This document shows, piece by piece, positions 18,651 to 27,486 of a stretch of DNA of 64,000 bases. The notes under the pieces were generated by a model. The model was not told the DNA's origin and made no database searches. It worked only from the letters and a program-made list of their open reading frames with translations. Made by a program: the position numbers and the translations under genes. Each line of letters starts with the position of its first letter. Positions within the stretch are counted from its first letter, which is position 1. The stretch comes from Sphingomonas_B tabacisoli (GTDB lineage Bacteria > Pseudomonadota > Alphaproteobacteria > Sphingomonadales > Sphingomonadaceae): NCBI RefSeq assembly GCF_042678385.1, contig NZ_JBHUDY010000001.1:124001-188000 (forward strand), in the 5' to 3' direction.

Positions 18651-19347
18651 TGGATCAGCTTTTCGTGAATACCAGCGCGGCGACGCTCTCGCCCATCGGC
18701 CTTTTCCTCCAGGCCGATTGGGTGGTGAAGGCAGTGATGCTCGGCCTGCTGCTTGCCAGCATCTGGACCTGGACGATCATCTGCGGCTTCGGCTTTCGGC
18801 TGAAGCGCACCGTTGCCCAGGCCGACGCCTTCGAGCGCGATTTCTGGACCGCGCAGGACATCGATCGCTTCCACCAGCGCCGCGGCGACGAGAATGTGCC
18901 GATCGCGCGCGTGCTGGATGCCGGCATCAAGGAATGGCGCCGCTCGACTGGCGCTAAAAAGGTCGATGCTGAAGGCGTGCGCTCGCGCCTCGCGACCCTG
19001 ATGGCGAGCGCCAGCGCGGCGGAGATCGACGCGCTTTCCGGGCGGCTGAACGTGCTGGCGACGATCGGCAGCGTCGCGCCGTTTGTCGGGCTGTTCGGCA
19101 CAGTCTGGGGCATCATGCGCAGCTTCACCTCGATCGCGGCGGAGCAGAATTCGTCGCTCGCCGTGGTTGCTCCCGGCATTGCCGAGGCGCTGTTCGCGAC
19201 TGCGATCGGGCTGTTCGCTGCGATTCCGGCAGTGATCGCCTACAATCGCTTCAGCCACGGCCTGAACCGGCTCGAGGCGCGGCTCCTCCGCTTCGCCGAC
19301 AAATTCCACGCGACCCTGTCGCGCGAGCTGGACGCGGAGGCGGGCTG

Positions 19348-19348
<1 letters not shown>
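18650..19348 (+). CDS. tolQ: Tol-Pal system inner-membrane protein TolQ
   Basis: A 232-residue proton-channel subunit of the Tol envelope machine (MotA/ExbB family). The start is the GTG at 18650, overlapping the ybgC stop; a longer upstream frame is only a ybgC shadow. An N-terminal membrane segment (about 25-50, WVVKAVMLGLLLASIWTW) is followed by a cytoplasmic loop. Two more segments hold the family-conserved GLFGTVWGIMRSF and GIAEALFATAIGLFAAIPAV. With TolR it uses the proton gradient to energise TolA. The stop overlaps the tolR ATG (TGATG). Confidence 0.95.
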
Positions 19349-19773
<425 letters not shown>

Positions 19774-19774
19774 T

Positions 19775-20530
19775 ATGGATCGGGCGGAGAAAATCGGACT
19801 CGGCACGGCAACCGCGGGGCATATCGTCCTGTTCGGGCTGCTGTCGGTCGGCTTTCTCGCGACGCCCAACCCCTCGATGATCGAGCGCCACCCGGTCGAA
19901 GTCACCTTCGCCAAGGACGTCGGGCTGGAAGCGACAGCGCCCCGCGCGTCCACACAGCCGCCCGCGACCAGCGTCGCGCCCCAGCTCGGCAAGCTCGAGG
20001 AAGCGCCGAAGGAGCAGGCGCAGAACCAGCCCGAGCCTGCACCTCAACCGGCCGAGCCTGCGCCTGCCCCGATTCCAGCGCCGACGCCCAAGCCTAATAA
20101 ACCGCCGGTCCGCCAGCCGCAGACAGCGCACGGCGCGCGGCTCGGTCCCAATTTCCTCAAGGGCCTCACCGAGACCGCCAGCGTCAGCCGCAGCACGGAA
20201 GCGTCCGCGCCCAATATCGGACCGCGCGAGCAGGCCTCGCTTGCCGCCGAGCTGAAGCGACAGTTGAAACCCTTCTGGAAGCCGCCGAGCGGTGCGGACA
20301 TCGACAAGCTCCGCGTCACCATCGTCGCCAATCTGGGTCAGGACGGCGCGATCGTCGGCGAGCCGCGCGTGATCGGCCCGAGCGGCGTCACGCCCAGCAA
20401 CCGCGCCCAGGCCGACCTGTTCGTCGAGCGCGCGCTGACTGCGGTGAAGCGGGCCTCGCCCTACAATTTTCCCAAAGACTATTACGCGGCGTGGAAGACG
20501 ATCCGGCCGCAGCTCTACGAGGGCCTATAG
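19775..20530 (+). CDS. tolA: Tol-Pal system protein TolA (TonB-like)
   Basis: A 251-residue protein that spans the periplasm from the inner membrane towards TolB and Pal. A single membrane helix lies near residues 10-30 (TATAGHIVLFGLLSVGFLA). A Pro/Ala/Glu-rich linker follows (about 55-115), much shorter than the long helical domain of enteric TolA. The C-terminal globular domain begins near RQLKPFWKPPSGADIDKLRV and ends SPYNFPKDYYAAWKTIRP. I placed the start at the ATG at 19775. The tolB ATG directly follows the stop with no gap. Confidence 0.92.
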   Translation: MDRAEKIGLGTATAGHIVLFGLLSVGFLATPNPSMIERHPVEVTFAKDVGLEATAPRASTQPPATSVAPQLGKLEEAPKEQAQNQPEPAPQPAEPAPAPIPAPTPKPNKPPVRQPQTAHGARLGPNFLKGLTETASVSRSTEASAPNIGPREQASLAAELKRQLKPFWKPPSGADIDKLRVTIVANLGQDGAIVGEPRVIGPSGVTPSNRAQADLFVERALTAVKRASPYNFPKDYYAAWKTIRPQLYEGL

Positions 20531-21877
20531 ATGAAAGTGATCGGCTTACCCCTGTTGTTCCTCTCCGCGGCGGCGTTCGCGCAGGTGCCGTCCGCGGCCG
20601 CGCCCGAGCAGCCGTCCGGCCTCAGCGTCGACGTGACTGCGTCGGCCGGCGACGATCTGAAGATCGCGGTGCCGGTGCTGGCGACCGACCAGGTGCGAAC
20701 GACTGTCGCGGGCGGCACCGACGCGCTCGGCCGCGAGATCGCCGACGTGATCGCCGCCGACCTGCGCGGCTCCGGGCTGTTCCGCCCGATCGGCCCGTCG
20801 GGCATTCCCTCGATCACTTTCGCCGAAGCGAACACGCCGAACTTCGCCATCTGGCCGCAGACGGGCGCCGAGGCACTGGTCAGCGGCTTCGTGCGCGCCG
20901 GTGGCGACGGGCAACTCACCGTCGGCTGCTACCTCTATGACGTGAACCTCAAATCCGAGCTGAAGCGTACCGGCTTCGTCGTCGCGCCGCGCGACTGGCG
21001 GCGGGCGGCGCACAAATGCGCGGACATGATCTATGCGCGCCTATCGGGCGAAAGCCCGTTCTTTGACAGTCGCATCGCCTATATCGCCGAGACCGGCCCT
21101 AAGGATCACCGGGTCAAGCGGCTCGCGATCATGGATTCGGACGGGGCGAACCACCGCTTCCTGACCAATGGCCAGAACCTGGTCCTCACGCCGCGCTTCT
21201 CGCCCGATTACAAATCGATCGTCTATGTGAGCTACCAGCAGCGCCGCCCGCACGTGTTCGTCTACGATATCGGTACCGGGCGGCAGAAACTGGTGCTCGA
21301 CACGCCGAACCAGGTGATCGCACCGCGCTTCTCGCCGGACGGACGGACGCTGCTCTTCTCGATGAGCCAGGGCGGTAATACCGATATCTACAAAATGCCG
21401 GTCACCGGCGGCACGCCGCAGCGCCTCACCAACTCGCCCGGCATCGACGTTGGCGGCAGCTTCTCGCCCGACGGCAGCCGGATCGTTTTCGAAAGCGACC
21501 GTTCGGGCAAGCAGCAGCTCTATGTAATGAATGCCGACGGCTCGAACCAGCAGCGGATCAGCTTCGGCGGCGGTTCCTACGCCACGCCCGAATGGAGCCC
21601 GCGCGGCGATCTGATCGCCTATACCCGCCTCGGCAGCTTCAACATCGGCGTGATGTCGCCTTCAGGCAGCGGCGAGCGGCTGCTGACCAACGACGGCTGG
21701 CAGGACGAGAGCCCGACCTGGTCGCCCAACGGCCGCGTCATCCAGTTCTTCCGCACATCGCCGGGCCGCGGCGGCAAGTCGACCGTGTGGCAGGTCGACC
21801 TGACCGGCCGCAACATCCGCAAGATTCCCACGCCGGTCGATGGATCGGACCCGACCTGGGGACCGTTGCTCCCCTGA
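20531..21877 (+). CDS. tolB: Periplasmic protein TolB
   Basis: A 448-residue secreted protein: signal peptide 1-17 (ending AAAFA), an N-terminal alpha/beta domain (about 25-160), then a six-bladed beta-propeller. The propeller blades show the repeated FSPDGxxxxF pattern (FSPDGRTLLFSMSQGGNTDI and FSPDGSRIVFESDRSG are two of them). TolB shuttles between Pal and other outer-membrane partners as part of the division-linked Tol system. The ATG is fused to the tolA stop (TAGATG), and pal follows 19 bases later. Confidence 0.95.
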   Translation: MKVIGLPLLFLSAAAFAQVPSAAAPEQPSGLSVDVTASAGDDLKIAVPVLATDQVRTTVAGGTDALGREIADVIAADLRGSGLFRPIGPSGIPSITFAEANTPNFAIWPQTGAEALVSGFVRAGGDGQLTVGCYLYDVNLKSELKRTGFVVAPRDWRRAAHKCADMIYARLSGESPFFDSRIAYIAETGPKDHRVKRLAIMDSDGANHRFLTNGQNLVLTPRFSPDYKSIVYVSYQQRRPHVFVYDIGTGRQKLVLDTPNQVIAPRFSPDGRTLLFSMSQGGNTDIYKMPVTGGTPQRLTNSPGIDVGGSFSPDGSRIVFESDRSGKQQLYVMNADGSNQQRISFGGGSYATPEWSPRGDLIAYTRLGSFNIGVMSPSGSGERLLTNDGWQDESPTWSPNGRVIQFFRTSPGRGGKSTVWQVDLTGRNIRKIPTPVDGSDPTWGPLLP

Positions 21878-21896
21878 TAACGACAAGGAGGATAAA

Positions 21897-22406
21897 ATGA
21901 ACCTTAGGCCTACGCTGATCGCCGCCACCGCGGCCATGATCGCGCTCGCGGGCTGCGCCAAAAAACCGCCCAAGGAATTGCCGCCGGCGCCGCAGCAGGC
22001 GCCGACCGCCGAAGCGCCGCCGGCAACTCCGGCCGGTCCGACGCCGGGCAGCCAGGCGCACTTCGTCGCCAACGTCACGTCCGACCGCGTGCATTTCGAC
22101 ACCGACAAGTCGGATGTCCGGCCCGAGGATCAGTCGATCCTGCAAAGCCAGGCGGCCTATCTGAAGCAATATCCGCAGGTGCGCGTCAGCATCGAAGGGC
22201 ATTGCGACGAGCGCGGCACGCGCGAATACAATCTCGCACTCGGCGAACGGCGCGCCAATGCGGCGAAGAACTATCTCGCCTCGCTCGGCATTGATCCGGG
22301 CCGGATGACGACGATCAGCTACGGCAAGGAACGGCCCGAAGCGACCGGCTCCGACGAAACAAGCTGGGCACAGAACCGCCGCGCCGTCACGATCGTGGTG
22401 CAGTAG
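21897..22406 (+). CDS. pal: Peptidoglycan-associated lipoprotein Pal
   Basis: A 169-residue outer-membrane lipoprotein with lipobox LAGC (Cys20). A Pro/Ala-rich linker reaches to about residue 55, and a C-terminal OmpA-like domain (about 60-169) binds peptidoglycan. Its key stretch is GHCDERGTREYNLALGERRA. The ATG follows an almost perfect ribosome site (AAGGAGGATAAA), so Pal is probably made in larger amounts than the upstream Tol proteins. The cpoB/ybgF gene that often ends this operon is absent; a palindromic repeat and a convergent gene follow. Confidence 0.95.
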   Translation: MNLRPTLIAATAAMIALAGCAKKPPKELPPAPQQAPTAEAPPATPAGPTPGSQAHFVANVTSDRVHFDTDKSDVRPEDQSILQSQAAYLKQYPQVRVSIEGHCDERGTREYNLALGERRANAAKNYLASLGIDPGRMTTISYGKERPEATGSDETSWAQNRRAVTIVVQ

Positions 22407-22428
22407 GCGACACGATCAATCGAAAACG

Positions 22429-22517
22429 CGGTTTGGGCTGAGCTTGTCGAAGCCCTCCCTTCTTTTCTGAAACGGTCAAAGAAGAAGGGAGGCCTTCGGC
22501 AGGCTCAGGCCGAACCG
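22429..22517. repeat. Palindromic repeat type A, copy 2
   Basis: An inverted repeat between the convergent pal and isoaspartyl peptidase genes. The left arm contains GGCTGAGCTTGTCGAAGCCC and the right arm GGCCTTCGGCAGGCTCAGGC, with a central AAGAAGGGAGG against CCTCCCTTCTT. The right end reaches 13 bases into the 3' end of the peptidase gene, so part of the repeat encodes its last residues (GSA). It may act as a shared terminator. Confidence 0.82.
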
Positions 22518-23446
22518 GTGTGGGGTTCACCATATAACTCCACCACCGGGGCCTGGGTGCTCGACACCTTGCCCCGGTACATGCCTTTCGAGTTGAACGC
22601 CCAGCCGCCGGTCCCGTCCGGGCCGACGACGATCACGCCGCCCGTTCCGCCGAGCGCGCCCATGTCGGCAATGGCAGACCGCGCCGCGCCCATCACATCC
22701 TCGCCGCCTAGCCGTACACGCGCGCAGATCTCGTGGGCGACGGCGGTGCGGATGAAGAACTCGCCCGATCCGGTCGCCGAAACCGCTCCGGCGCGGTCGT
22801 CGGCATAGGTGCCGGCGCCGATCAGCGGCGAATCGCCGATCCGCCCCCAACGCTTGCCGGTGATGCCGCCGGTCGAGGTCGCCGCGGCGACATGGCCGGC
22901 CTGGTCGCGGGCGACTGCGCCCACGGTTCCGTATTTCATGTCCACATCGAAATGGTCGGCGCCGCGCGCCTTCAATTCCTCGAGCTGCCGCCGGCGTTCG
23001 GCGATCTCGAACCAGTCGGCGCTTACCTGCTCGACGCCGTGGTCGCGCGCGAAGCGGTCGGCGCCGTCGCGGCTCAGCAGTACGTGCGGGCTTTCCTCCA
23101 TCACGCGCCGGGCGAGGCTTACGGGGTTGCGCGTCGCGGTGACGCCGGTGACCGCGCCAGCGTCACGCATCCGCCCTTCCATCACCGCCGCGTCCATCTC
23201 GATGCGGCCTTCATAGGTGAAGACGGAGCCGCGCCCGGCATTGAAGTTCGGATCGTCCTCCAGCACGCGAACTGCGGCCTCGACCGCGTCGAGAGCCGTG
23301 CCGCCGGCGCGCAGGATCGCCGCCCCCGCCTCCAGAGCCCGTCCGAGCGCCTCGCGGATGTCCTTCTCCTGATCAGGCTCGAGCGTCCCCTGCTCGATGA
23401 TTCCGGCGCCGCCATGCACGACCAACGTCCAGTCCGCACCGCTCAC
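22505..23446 (-). CDS. Isoaspartyl peptidase/L-asparaginase (Ntn hydrolase)
   Basis: A 313-residue precursor of the plant-type asparaginase family. It self-cleaves before Thr174 in DMKYGTVGAVA to create an N-terminal nucleophile, then hydrolyses isoaspartyl dipeptides and asparagine. The N-terminus WTLVVHGGAG and the STGGITGKRWGRIGDSPLIG motif in the beta chain are both family marks. There is no signal peptide, so the enzyme is cytoplasmic. The GTG start overlaps the stop of the SDR gene (GTGA), forming a two-gene operon. The last few codons fall in a palindromic repeat. Confidence 0.9.
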   Translation of the reverse strand: MSGADWTLVVHGGAGIIEQGTLEPDQEKDIREALGRALEAGAAILRAGGTALDAVEAAVRVLEDDPNFNAGRGSVFTYEGRIEMDAAVMEGRMRDAGAVTGVTATRNPVSLARRVMEESPHVLLSRDGADRFARDHGVEQVSADWFEIAERRRQLEELKARGADHFDVDMKYGTVGAVARDQAGHVAAATSTGGITGKRWGRIGDSPLIGAGTYADDRAGAVSATGSGEFFIRTAVAHEICARVRLGGEDVMGAARSAIADMGALGGTGGVIVVGPDGTGGWAFNSKGMYRGKVSSTQAPVVELYGEPHTGSA

Positions 23447-24102
23447 CAGGGCAGCTCCTCTCCATCATACGCGAAGAAGCCGCCGCTCTCGCTCAGCGAC
23501 AGCCCCGCGATCACGCGGCGCAGGCCGCTGACGCTGGTCTCGGGCGCGATGCTTGCGTCGGCGCCGCCCATGTCGGTCTGCACCCAGCCGGGATGAAGCA
23601 CGGCCATGGTGACACCGTCGCCGCGGAACTCGATCGCCAGCCCGTGCCACGCGGCGTTCAGCGCCGCCTTGGACGAGCGATAGGCGATCGCGCCGCCCGA
23701 ATCATTGTCGGCGATGCTGCCCATACGGCTGCTGGTCGCGACCATCTTGCGCTCCCCGCTTGCCGCGACATTCGGCAGCAGCGCACGGGCGAGGAGAGTC
23801 GGACCAATGCAATTGGTTGCGAACGCCTTCGACCATTCGTCAGCATCCAGCCCCTGCGGATAGACGCCGGCATTGGCGATCAGCACGTCGATCGGGCGCC
23901 CGGCCAGCCGCTTCGCCAGTGCGCCAATGCTCGCGGGATTGGCAGCGTCGAGCGGCAACACATCGGGCCCAAGTTGCTGCAACTCCCCCGCGTCATCGGG
24001 ACGACGCGCGGTCGCGATCACGTCCCAACCGTCGGCCGTGTATTGGCGCGCGAACTCGAGGCCGATGCCGCGGTTCGCGCCGGTGATCAGAACTGTCGGC
24101 AT
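23443..24102 (-). CDS. Short-chain dehydrogenase/reductase
   Basis: A 219-residue classical-type SDR. The cofactor motif TGANRGIG is at residues 7-14, the NAG motif at 77-79, and the catalytic Ser near 124 with the Tyr141-x-x-x-Lys145 pair in AYRSSKAAL. The closest pattern I recall is of the C-factor/sniffer-like carbonyl reductases. The substrate cannot be stated. It is the first gene of a two-gene operon with the isoaspartyl peptidase and is divergent from ispG. Confidence 0.88.
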   Translation of the reverse strand: MPTVLITGANRGIGLEFARQYTADGWDVIATARRPDDAGELQQLGPDVLPLDAANPASIGALAKRLAGRPIDVLIANAGVYPQGLDADEWSKAFATNCIGPTLLARALLPNVAASGERKMVATSSRMGSIADNDSGGAIAYRSSKAALNAAWHGLAIEFRGDGVTMAVLHPGWVQTDMGGADASIAPETSVSGLRRVIAGLSLSESGGFFAYDGEELPW

Positions 24103-24160
24103 AACACCTCCAAGCGTGCCGGGCGCTTAGCGGTTCCGATTCCCCGCCGCTATCGCTATA

Positions 24161-24192
24161 TCGACGGGCGAAGCAACGCAGAGACCCGTCGA
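24161..24192 (+). promoter_or_regulatory. Hairpin in the ispG leader, ending 2 bases before the start
   Basis: Perfect 8-base arms TCGACGGG (24161-24168) and CCCGTCGA (24185-24192) enclose a 16-base loop. The only purine-rich stretch that could bind the ribosome (AGAGA at 24180-24184) lies in the loop next to the right arm. The hairpin could therefore tune ispG translation. This is a structural reading only. Confidence 0.35.
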
Positions 24193-24194
24193 TC

Positions 24195-25310
24195 ATGTCC
24201 GTTCGTCCCTGGCGCGATATCACGCGCCGCCCATCGCGTCAGATCATGGTCGGCAATGTGCCCGTCGGCGGCGACGCGCCGGTCACCGTTCAGACGATGA
24301 CCAACACTCCGACCGAGGACGCGAAGGCTACGATCGACCAGATCCGCCGCTGCGAGGAAGCGGGCGCCGACATCATCCGCGTCTCCTGCCCCGACGTCGA
24401 AAGCACGACCGCTTTTCGCCAGATCGCCCGTGCCGCGCGCGTGCCGCTCGTCGCCGACATCCATTTCCACTACAAACGCGCGCTGGAAGCGGCCGACGCC
24501 GGAGCGGCATGTCTGCGCATCAATCCGGGCAATATCGGCTCGTCCGAGCGCGTCGCTGAAGTCGTGCGCGCGGCGAAGGCGAATGGCTGCGCGATCCGCA
24601 TCGGCGTCAATGCCGGCAGCCTCGAGAAAGATCTCCTCGAGAAATATGGCGAGCCATGTCCCGAGGCGCTGGTCGAATCCGCGCTCGATCACATCAAGCT
24701 GCTGCAGGACCATGACTTCCACGAATACAAGGTCGCGGTGAAGGCGTCCGACGTGTTCCTTGCGGTTGCCGCCTATCAGCAGCTCGCCGAGACGGTCGAC
24801 TGCCCGCTGCATTTGGGCATCACCGAGGCCGGCGGGCTGATCGGCGGCACGGTCAAGTCGTCGATCGGCATCGGCTCCTTGCTCTGGTTCGGGATCGGCG
24901 ACACGATCCGCGTCAGCCTCTCCGCCGAGCCCGAAGAAGAAGTCCGCGTCGGCTTCGAAATCCTGAAAGCGCTCGGCATCCGCAACCGCGGCGTGCGCAT
25001 CGTTTCCTGCCCGAGCTGCGCGCGGCAGGGCTTCGACGTGATCCGCACCGTCGAGAAACTGGAGGAGCGGCTGCAGCACATCCGCACGCCGATGTCGCTG
25101 TCGGTGCTCGGCTGCGTGGTGAACGGCCCCGGCGAGGCGCGCGAGACCGACATCGGCCTGACCGGCGGCGGTGCGGGCAAGCACATGGTCTATCTGTCAG
25201 GCGTCACCGACCATCATGTGAACGACGTCGACATGATCGAGCATATCGTCCGCCTCGTCGAAGCGAAGGCGGCGGAGATCGAAGCGGCGAGCCAGGCCCA
25301 GGCCGCCTGA
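24195..25310 (+). CDS. ispG: 4-hydroxy-3-methylbut-2-en-1-yl diphosphate synthase IspG
   Basis: A 371-residue iron-sulfur enzyme of the non-mevalonate isoprenoid pathway, which converts MEcPP to HMBPP. The N-terminal TIM barrel begins RRPSRQIMVGNVPVGGDAPV. The C-terminal reductase-like domain holds the three cluster cysteines Cys272, Cys275 (SCPSCARQGFD) and Cys307, with Glu314 in GCVVNGPGE as the fourth ligand. The length is that of the bacterial two-domain form. The ung gene follows after 7 bases, so the two are likely co-transcribed. Confidence 0.95.
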   Translation: MSVRPWRDITRRPSRQIMVGNVPVGGDAPVTVQTMTNTPTEDAKATIDQIRRCEEAGADIIRVSCPDVESTTAFRQIARAARVPLVADIHFHYKRALEAADAGAACLRINPGNIGSSERVAEVVRAAKANGCAIRIGVNAGSLEKDLLEKYGEPCPEALVESALDHIKLLQDHDFHEYKVAVKASDVFLAVAAYQQLAETVDCPLHLGITEAGGLIGGTVKSSIGIGSLLWFGIGDTIRVSLSAEPEEEVRVGFEILKALGIRNRGVRIVSCPSCARQGFDVIRTVEKLEERLQHIRTPMSLSVLGCVVNGPGEARETDIGLTGGGAGKHMVYLSGVTDHHVNDVDMIEHIVRLVEAKAAEIEAASQAQAA

Positions 25311-25317
25311 CCCAGAC

Positions 25318-26004
25318 GTGAGCGACGTAAGGCTGCACCAAAGCTGGCTCGAACCGCTCCGGTCCGAGTTCGCCAATCCCTACATGACCGGCCTCAAGCA
25401 ATTCCTGCTGGCCGAAAAAGCGGCGGGCAAGCGCATCTTTCCGGCGGGCAGCGAGTGGTTCCGCGCGCTCGACCTGACGCCGCTCGACCAGGTGCGCGTC
25501 GTCATCCTGGGGCAGGATCCGTATCATGGCGAAGGGCAGGCCCACGGCCTGTGCTTCTCGGTGAAGCCGGACGTCCGGGTGCCGCCCAGCCTCGTCAACA
25601 TCTACAAGGAAATGCAAAGCGACCTCGGCATTCCGCCTGCGCGCCACGGCTTTCTGGAGCATTGGGCGCAGCAAGGCGTGCTGCTGCTGAACGCGGTGCT
25701 GACCGTACAGATGGGCATGGCCGCATCGCATCAGGGGCGCGGATGGGAGCGGTTCACCGACGCCGTGATCCGCCTGGTGAACGAGCGCGCGGAGCCCACC
25801 GTCTTCCTGCTCTGGGGCAGCCATGCGCAACGGAAGGCGTCCTTCATCGACCAGAGCCGCCATCTGGTGCTGAAGGCTCCGCACCCCTCGCCGCTTTCGG
25901 CGCACGGCGGCTTTTTCGGCTGCCGCCATTTCTCCAAGGCCAATGCGTTTCTGGAGCAGGCCGGAAGAGGCGCGATCGACTGGCAGTTGCCGGCGGCTGG
26001 CTAG
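25318..26004 (+). CDS. ung: Uracil-DNA glycosylase (family 1)
   Basis: A 228-residue base-excision repair enzyme that removes uracil from DNA. The catalytic Asp67 lies in GQDPYHG, and the second motif HPSPLS has the transition-state His189. The uracil-recognition Asn is in LLLNAVLTV, and Phe in GLCFSV stacks on the base. The start is GTG at 25318, close behind ispG. The C-terminus GGFFGCRHFSKAN is typical of family 1. Confidence 0.95.
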   Translation: MSDVRLHQSWLEPLRSEFANPYMTGLKQFLLAEKAAGKRIFPAGSEWFRALDLTPLDQVRVVILGQDPYHGEGQAHGLCFSVKPDVRVPPSLVNIYKEMQSDLGIPPARHGFLEHWAQQGVLLLNAVLTVQMGMAASHQGRGWERFTDAVIRLVNERAEPTVFLLWGSHAQRKASFIDQSRHLVLKAPHPSPLSAHGGFFGCRHFSKANAFLEQAGRGAIDWQLPAAG

Positions 26005-26114
26005 GCTCAATCTGAGTTAAATCGGCCGCTGCCGTGAACCTTTGCCCGGCCAGCGCGTATTGTTCCCATATAGGAACAAGTCGGGTCGCGTACGCTGCAA
26101 CAGGGAGCACGTCG

Positions 26115-27023
26115 ATGGCCTTTCTCAAAACGCATGTTCGATTGCTGGCGACCGCATCGCTGGCTGCTGCGGTCCTCGCGACATCGCCGGCCGCCGCCGA
26201 GACGATCGTCGGCCTCACCACGCAAGGGGGGCTGGTGCTGTTCGACAGCGCGACGCCCGGAACGGTGAGCGCACCGGTGGCGGTGACCGGCCTTGGCGCG
26301 GGCGAAACTCTGCTTGGCATCGATCGCCGGCCGGCCACGGGTCAGTTGTTCGGCATCAGCAGCGCCTCGCGCCTGTACACGCTCGATACCATCACTGGCG
26401 CCGCGACCGCGGTCGGCGCGCCCGGCGCCTTCACGCTGTCGGGAACGTCGTTCGGCTTCGATTTCAACCCGACGGTCGATCGCATTCGCGTGACGAGCAA
26501 CACGGGCCAGAACCTCAGGCTCAACCCCAATACCGGAGCGCTCGCCGCGACCGACACGCCGCTCGCCTATCAGGCCGGCGACGCCAATGCCGGCACTGCG
26601 CCCAGCGTGGTCGGCTCCGCCTATACGAACAATTTCAGCGGCGCGGCGTCGACGCAATTGTTCGATATCGATGCCAACCTCGATATCCTGGCGCTGCAGG
26701 TGAATCCGAATGCCGGCCTGCTGCAGACGGTTGGTCCGCTGGGCATCAACGCCGGCAGCCTGACGGGCTTCGACATTTCGGGGCCGAGCGGCATTGCCTA
26801 TCTCGTCACCGAAGCGAACACCGCGCCCTTCTCGAACCTTTACCGCGTCAATCTGGGCACCGGCGCGGCGTCGCTGGTCGGCACGGTCGGCGGCGGACTG
26901 GCGCTGGTCGATATCGCGGCGCTGGCCGGCGTGCCGGAGCCGGGGACCTGGGCGACGATGCTCGCCGGCTTCGGCCTGCTGGGCTGGGCGGCGCGGCGCC
27001 GGCGCGCGCTCGCCAGCGCTTGA
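26115..27023 (+). CDS. DUF4394 protein with PEPxxWA-CTERM sorting signal
   Basis: A 302-residue exported protein. I chose the ATG at 26115 because it opens directly onto a signal peptide (cleavage near SPAAA, residue 28). The body consists of beta-propeller-like repeats of the DUF4394 kind (LLGIDRRPATGQLFGISSAS, GFDFNPTVDRIRVTSNTGQN). The C-terminus has the exosortase sorting signal VPEPGTWATML, a hydrophobic helix and a basic tail AARRRRALASA. Such proteins are cleaved and anchored or exported by an exosortase, which is not in this window. The function is unknown; attachment to the exopolysaccharide matrix is a common suggestion for this class. Confidence 0.88.
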   Translation: MAFLKTHVRLLATASLAAAVLATSPAAAETIVGLTTQGGLVLFDSATPGTVSAPVAVTGLGAGETLLGIDRRPATGQLFGISSASRLYTLDTITGAATAVGAPGAFTLSGTSFGFDFNPTVDRIRVTSNTGQNLRLNPNTGALAATDTPLAYQAGDANAGTAPSVVGSAYTNNFSGAASTQLFDIDANLDILALQVNPNAGLLQTVGPLGINAGSLTGFDISGPSGIAYLVTEANTAPFSNLYRVNLGTGAASLVGTVGGGLALVDIAALAGVPEPGTWATMLAGFGLLGWAARRRRALASA

Positions 27024-27042
27024 GTGCAAGCGGGCGCTTTGC

Positions 27043-27486
27043 GTGGCCGGTCCGTTCGATCTCGACCGGTTCGTCGCCGCGCAGGCGCCCGTCTATGGAC
27101 AAGCGCTCCAAGAACTCCGCGCGGGGCGGAAGCGGAGCCACTGGATGTGGTTCATCTTTCCGCAGCTCAGGGCGCTCGGGCGGAGCGCGACGGCGATTCA
27201 TTATGGCATCGGCTCGATCGAAGAGGCGCGGGCCTATCGGGTGCATCCGGTGCTGGGGCCGCGGTTGGACGAGTGCTGCGCGGCGCTCCTTCTGCACCGG
27301 GGCCGGTCGCCGGAGGCAATCATGGGCGGGATCGATGCGCTGAAGCTTCGATCGTCGATGACCTTGTTCGAGCGCACGGCCGATCCCGCGCCGTTCGCGG
27401 CGGTGCTGAACGCTTTCTATGGCGGCGCGCGCGATCCGCTGACGCTGGAACTGCTCAATGCGCCAGCGCCTCCTCCGCCGCGGTGA
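27043..27486 (+). CDS. DUF1810 domain protein
   Basis: A 147-residue cytoplasmic protein. It begins at GTG 27043 (VAGPFDLDRFVAAQ), which gives the normal family length of about 140. The family signatures are SHWMWFIFPQLRALGRS and YGIGSIEEARAYR, with a Cys-containing helix and the final DALKLRSSMTLFE. The structure is helical, and related proteins occur next to macrodomain or ADP-ribose-related genes elsewhere, though nothing like that is near here. Its 3' end overlaps the convergent serine hydrolase gene by 32 bases. Confidence 0.85.
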   Translation: MAGPFDLDRFVAAQAPVYGQALQELRAGRKRSHWMWFIFPQLRALGRSATAIHYGIGSIEEARAYRVHPVLGPRLDECCAALLLHRGRSPEAIMGGIDALKLRSSMTLFERTADPAPFAAVLNAFYGGARDPLTLELLNAPAPPPPR

